Positions 14,804 through 17,471 of a stretch of 17,471 nucleotides of DNA are shown here, piece by piece (position 1 is the first letter of the stretch; every line of letters begins with the position of its first letter). The notes beneath the pieces are model-generated. The model searched no databases. It saw only the letters and a list, made by a program, of their open reading frames with translations, and was not told the DNA's origin. The position numbers were made by a program, and so were the translations under genes. This DNA comes from an uncultured Muribaculaceae bacterium (GTDB lineage: Bacteria; Bacteroidota; Bacteroidia; Bacteroidales; Muribaculaceae), in NCBI GenBank assembly GCA_910585275.1, contig CAJUCW010000054.1, positions 1 through 17,471 on the forward strand. The letters run 5' to 3'.

Positions 14804-15685
14804 TCACAACCGTCCTCTTCCTACGTCTTTATCTACCACCGGATAGGGGGGAAGTTTGGATTCTTGTTTTTCGATGTATTCGTATGGCACTAGGGAATCA
14901 CCGTTGTGCCACATTTCAAGATATACGATTTCACCCTTCTTGCCGTTGCCACGGTTGGTGAGGGCTATTATTTGTCCTCCGGCCACTTGGTCGCCTGTTT
15001 CGACAAGCACGGTGCCGAGCCGGCTGATTCTGCTCAGGAACCCTTTGGAATGTTGTATTATGATGGTGGCGCCCCCGTCGCGCATAGACTGGGAGACTGC
15101 TATGACCGTGCCGTCGGCTATCGCCGAGACGGGAGCCCCTTTTGCCATGATGAACTCCGCACGCTGCGATGAGCGTGAAGATTCCGACACCACGGCATTG
15201 TCGCTGACGGAGGAAAACATCAGGCTTTCGGCAGCAAGGGGGGCGATGACCGAAACGTTGTATTTTTCACGCTCCCTCATCATTGCCACGAATTTTTCTT
15301 CCTCTTGAGAAGTAGGCAAAAGCGAATCAGGGGAAAGCGGAACCGTGGCCGACGACACGGCGGAGTCCTGACGTAAGGCTGTGACGGGATTGAGCACATT
15401 CATGATATTGTCGAGGAAAGCGGAGTTGGTCTCATATGCCATTTTCAAGGAATCGAGCCGAAGCAATTGCATTTGGTTGGCGGTGCGTTCCGATTCTTTG
15501 AGATAGCCGGGAAGAAGGTTGCGAGCGGGTGTAAACGACAAGACCATAGCCCCGACCGCCATTATAACCAATACAGCAATCCCTCCCAACATAAACCATC
15601 TGACGGGAGTCGTTGAGAATTCCGCCACAGTTTCAAGGCGGGATTCGTCTTCGATTGTTACTTTATATCGGCAACGCGTTTTCAT
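14804..15685 (-). CDS. Membrane-anchored LytM/M23-like protein lacking zinc ligands
   Basis: A 293-residue protein with a short cytoplasmic N-terminus, one transmembrane helix (about 30-51), a periplasmic helical linker (60-150) and a C-terminal LytM-like fold (about 176-270: GAPVSAIADGTVI, ATIIIQHSKGF, VLVETGDQVAGGQIIAL, GEIVYLEMW, NGDSLVPYEYI). These blocks follow the M23 peptidase order, but the catalytic residues do not. By my manual alignment E177 stands where the first Asp ligand belongs, no His precedes it, R222 replaces the usual 'YAHL' His, and IVY (253-255) replaces HLH. It is therefore probably not a peptidase but a scaffold or an activator of amidases, like EnvC or NlpD. I chose ATG 15685 (MKTRCRYKVTIEDESRLE) over an upstream extension. 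It is the promoter-proximal gene of the cluster. Confidence 0.86.
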   Translation of the reverse strand: MKTRCRYKVTIEDESRLETVAEFSTTPVRWFMLGGIAVLVIMAVGAMVLSFTPARNLLPGYLKESERTANQMQLLRLDSLKMAYETNSAFLDNIMNVLNPVTALRQDSAVSSATVPLSPDSLLPTSQEEEKFVAMMREREKYNVSVIAPLAAESLMFSSVSDNAVVSESSRSSQRAEFIMAKGAPVSAIADGTVIAVSQSMRDGGATIIIQHSKGFLSRISRLGTVLVETGDQVAGGQIIALTNRGNGKKGEIVYLEMWHNGDSLVPYEYIEKQESKLPPYPVVDKDVGRGRL

Positions 15686-15709
15686 TACAGTGCATGGTGT
15701 TGTGGCGCG

Positions 15710-15717
15710 CAAAAATA
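15710..15717 (-). promoter_or_regulatory. Putative -7 box for the lytM-dxr-rseP-rlmI-dpp cluster
   Basis: The minus strand reads TATTTTTG, an exact TAnnTTTG match. It would start transcription near 15704, about 19 nt before the ATG at 15685. No TTTG is seen 19-21 bp upstream of it. It is the best promoter candidate for the five-gene operon. Confidence 0.45.
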
Positions 15718-15854
15718 TTCTTCATAATTATGCGAAGTTAGTGAAAAAGATGGAAAAATCAAAATGAGTTGAAAATTAAAAGATTATAGAGGTGTTGCCA
15801 CCTGTTGTGTTATGTCGGGCATTCTTAATCTTTTAGTGATAGTACGAATGGAGT

Positions 15855-15872
15855 GGTTCATTTTTTTGAACC
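15855..15872 (+). other. Small inverted repeat upstream of the OmpA gene
   Basis: GGTTCA (15855-15860) and TGAACC (15867-15872) flank six T bases, followed by eight A bases. TTTG at 15865-15868 could serve as a -33 box. The nearest -7-like sequence, TATTTAGA at 15891-15898, is a poor TAnnTTTG match. It may be an operator or part of the OmpA promoter. The rest of the 253-bp gap (15686-15938) is AT-rich and shows no gene. Confidence 0.35.
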
Positions 15873-15938
15873 AAAAAAAATGCTAAATGTTATTTAGATA
15901 AAATCAATCATTCAATATACTTCTAAAAAAGTTTAATT

Positions 15939-17195
15939 ATGAAAGCTAAAAATCTTTACTGTTTAATGGCTCTGTGTGCCGGGAGTTTTGCACTTGCTCC
16001 GAACATGAACGCACAGGACGTAGTCGAAGAGGATGCGGTCGCAGTCACTGAGTTTAATTGCGACGATACCAACCGCTACTATCAGAGTTGGCGCGACAAT
16101 TGGTTTATCCAGCTTGGCGCAGGCATCAACCAGCCTTTTGTAGAGAGAGGCGTGAATGGTGTCAAATCTCCGGGTACGGATGTATATCGCAAAAATATGA
16201 CCGTCGCTTACAATGTAGGTGTGGGCCATTGGTTCTCTCCTTATATGGGTCTTCGTTTGAACGCCCTCGGGGGTGTGCTTCACTGGAATAATCCCACCGC
16301 TCCAAACAACGGCTGGGTGAGCGCACGCCATGTCAATCTCAATCTTGAGTTTATGTGGGATATGTGCAACAGCCTTGCCGGGGTAAATCCTGACCGTGTG
16401 GTCAGCGTGATTCCTTTTATCGGACTTGGCGGTGATTACACGTGGCATATCAAGGATACGCATGGAAATCCGGCGGCTGCCTCCAATATAGAAAGAGGCT
16501 CAAGCGAGAAAGTTCGTACAAGCTCATGGAACCTTCCTGTGACGGCAGGCTTCCAGCTTCGTTTCCGTCTGTGCAAGTATGTCGATTTCTTTGCAGAGGC
16601 AAGGGCTTCGTTCTATGGCGACAACTGGAACGGTTGCGCATATGGCAGCCCGATTGAAGCGAACGTGGCATGTCTTGGCGGTTTCAACTTCAATATAGGC
16701 GGACGCACATGGGATACTTATAATGAGTGCGCTTCCATGGCGTCGTTGGCAAGCATGAACAACGAGGTGAACATGCTTAGGGCCGAGAATCTTGCCCAGG
16801 CTCAGGAAATTGCAGCTCTTGAGAACCGTCCTCCGGTAAAAGAAGTTGTTGAGAAGGATTGTCCCGACATTCCGCTTCTTTCTACGGTTAGATTCAAAAT
16901 CAACTCTTCGGAAATCATGCCTACGGAAGAAGTCAATATCTACAATATGGCACAATGGATGAAGGCTAATCCTGACCAGAAAGTTGTAATCGGCGGTTAT
17001 GCCGACAAAGATACCGGTACAAGCGAATACAACATGCAGCTTTCCAAGAAGAGGGCAGAGGTTGTGTATAAAGTGCTGACCGAGAAATACGGAATCAATC
17101 CCAACCGTCTCGTAGTAAAATATGACGGATCTGATGTTCAGCCATATTCAACAAATGACTGGAACCGTATTGTGATTTTCTCTGACAAACAATGA
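15939..17195 (+). CDS. OmpA-family outer-membrane porin
   Basis: A 418-residue outer-membrane protein. Residues 1 to about 25 are a signal peptide (MKAKNLY, hydrophobic core, NMNA before Gln-Asp). Residues about 53-260 alternate polar and aromatic residues as in an eight-stranded OmpA barrel (NWFIQLGAGINQPF, GVGHWFSPYMGLRLNALGGVL, FAEARASFYGD). Residues 265-298 (MNNEVNMLRAENLAQAQEIA) form a short coiled coil, and residues about 315-418 an OmpA-like peptidoglycan-binding domain. This contains GYADKDTG with D356 and the N-x2-LS-x2-RA-x2-V motif (N365, R372); D356 and R372 should contact diaminopimelate in peptidoglycan. Cysteines occur in the barrel region (C41, CNSLAG and CAYGS segments). It tethers outer membrane to cell wall and is probably abundant. 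It has an A-rich leader (AAAAAAG about 8 nt before the ATG) and its own strong terminator. Confidence 0.95.
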   Translation: MKAKNLYCLMALCAGSFALAPNMNAQDVVEEDAVAVTEFNCDDTNRYYQSWRDNWFIQLGAGINQPFVERGVNGVKSPGTDVYRKNMTVAYNVGVGHWFSPYMGLRLNALGGVLHWNNPTAPNNGWVSARHVNLNLEFMWDMCNSLAGVNPDRVVSVIPFIGLGGDYTWHIKDTHGNPAAASNIERGSSEKVRTSSWNLPVTAGFQLRFRLCKYVDFFAEARASFYGDNWNGCAYGSPIEANVACLGGFNFNIGGRTWDTYNECASMASLASMNNEVNMLRAENLAQAQEIAALENRPPVKEVVEKDCPDIPLLSTVRFKINSSEIMPTEEVNIYNMAQWMKANPDQKVVIGGYADKDTGTSEYNMQLSKKRAEVVYKVLTEKYGINPNRLVVKYDGSDVQPYSTNDWNRIVIFSDKQ

Positions 17196-17237
17196 GTTTA
17201 ATGTCAAAGTATTGATTTAATCCATAGAACAGTTGGT

Positions 17238-17291
17238 TAATAAAAAGGGAAAGGGATGTGTCTCGAGACACATCCCTTTCCCTTTTTATTA
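17238..17291. terminator. 54-bp perfect palindrome after the OmpA gene
   Basis: Bases 17238-17264 are the exact reverse complement of 17265-17291, with no spacer, centred on CTCGAG. GGGAAAGGGATGTGT on the left arm is mirrored on the right and ends in CCCTTTTTATT, so RNA from the OmpA side forms a GC-containing stem followed by U-rich sequence. It lies 42 bp after the OmpA stop. Its symmetry also allows it to stop transcription coming from the right. Confidence 0.88.
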
Positions 17292-17471
17292 TTTGCCAGG
17301 AGTTCCTGTATATGGTGTTGTGTGATTAAAAAACATGACTAAGATTGATATGGTTTGTCCGGAAAGTTGAGAAAATTCTTATCATCTACAAATTCTGAAC
17401 GGTTGCATATCGCTAAATAGGGATATTCAGTTAATGGCTTGATTATTCAAGCTTAAAATGGATCGTGTCTG
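17292..17471. other. Right-end non-coding stretch
   Basis: No gene is supported in these 180 bases. There is a weak hairpin (GCTTGA at 17437-17442 with TCAAGC at 17447-17452). An ATG at 17458 (M-D-R-V) could open a gene that continues past the window, but too little is visible to call it. Confidence 0.5.

Noticed and set aside
15790..15803. Hairpin AGGTG-TTGC-CACCT upstream of OmpA as a riboswitch or operator
   Set aside because: A 5-bp stem in a 253-bp AT-rich gap is weak and it lies upstream of the likely OmpA transcript start.
17437..17452. Hairpin GCTTGA-TTAT-TCAAGC near the right edge as a terminator
   Set aside because: The 6-bp AT-rich stem has no T-run and no gene ending beside it; expected by chance in such sequence.

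Overview
The window looks like ordinary chromosome of a gut Bacteroidales bacterium, most likely Muribaculaceae or a close relative. I infer this from protein content rather than from any search. The supporting signs are a secreted GH51 arabinofuranosidase, a Bacteroidales-style OmpA porin, an M49 peptidase with the HECLGH variant of its zinc motif, A-rich ribosome-binding regions, and several TAnnTTTG (-7) promoter boxes, two of them with TTTG 19-20 bp upstream. I recognise no phage, insertion sequence, CRISPR, tRNA or rRNA. I place thirteen protein genes, about one per 1.3 kb.

Layout. (1) 74-2551 (+): secreted alpha-L-arabinofuranosidase. It is followed by an AT-rich block of direct and inverted GCATTATGAATTATGC repeats. 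(2) 2731-6330 (-): an AlkD-like HEAT-repeat protein, then polyphosphate kinase (ppk1), then an exopolyphosphatase whose ATG lies 5 bp after the ppk1 stop. The last two make and break polyphosphate. (3) 6406-7284 (+): a DEDDh exonuclease with an unusual GIY-YIG-like C-terminal part. (4) 7320-7916 (-): a small three-helix membrane protein of unknown function. (5) 7994-8788 (+): an exported M48 zinc peptidase. (6) 8875-15685 (-): a probable five-gene operon, in transcription order a LytM/M23-like membrane protein lacking its zinc ligands, dxr (isoprenoid synthesis), rseP-type M50 site-2 protease, an RlmI-like rRNA methyltransferase and dipeptidyl peptidase III. (7) 15939-17195 (+): an abundant-type OmpA porin.

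Biologically the window is mostly housekeeping: polyphosphate metabolism, nucleic-acid maintenance, isoprenoid precursors, envelope proteolysis and envelope anchoring. The most distinctive features are non-coding. Two very long loopless perfect palindromes (62 bp at 8808-8869 and 54 bp at 17238-17291) sit exactly where terminators are expected. Every convergent gene junction carries an inverted repeat. Two divergent gene pairs are driven by closely packed or overlapping promoter boxes. On the protein side, the points to check are the exonuclease fusion, the metal-less LytM protein and the partial propeller-like N-terminus of the arabinofuranosidase. I see no convincing evidence for a wholly new multi-gene system.
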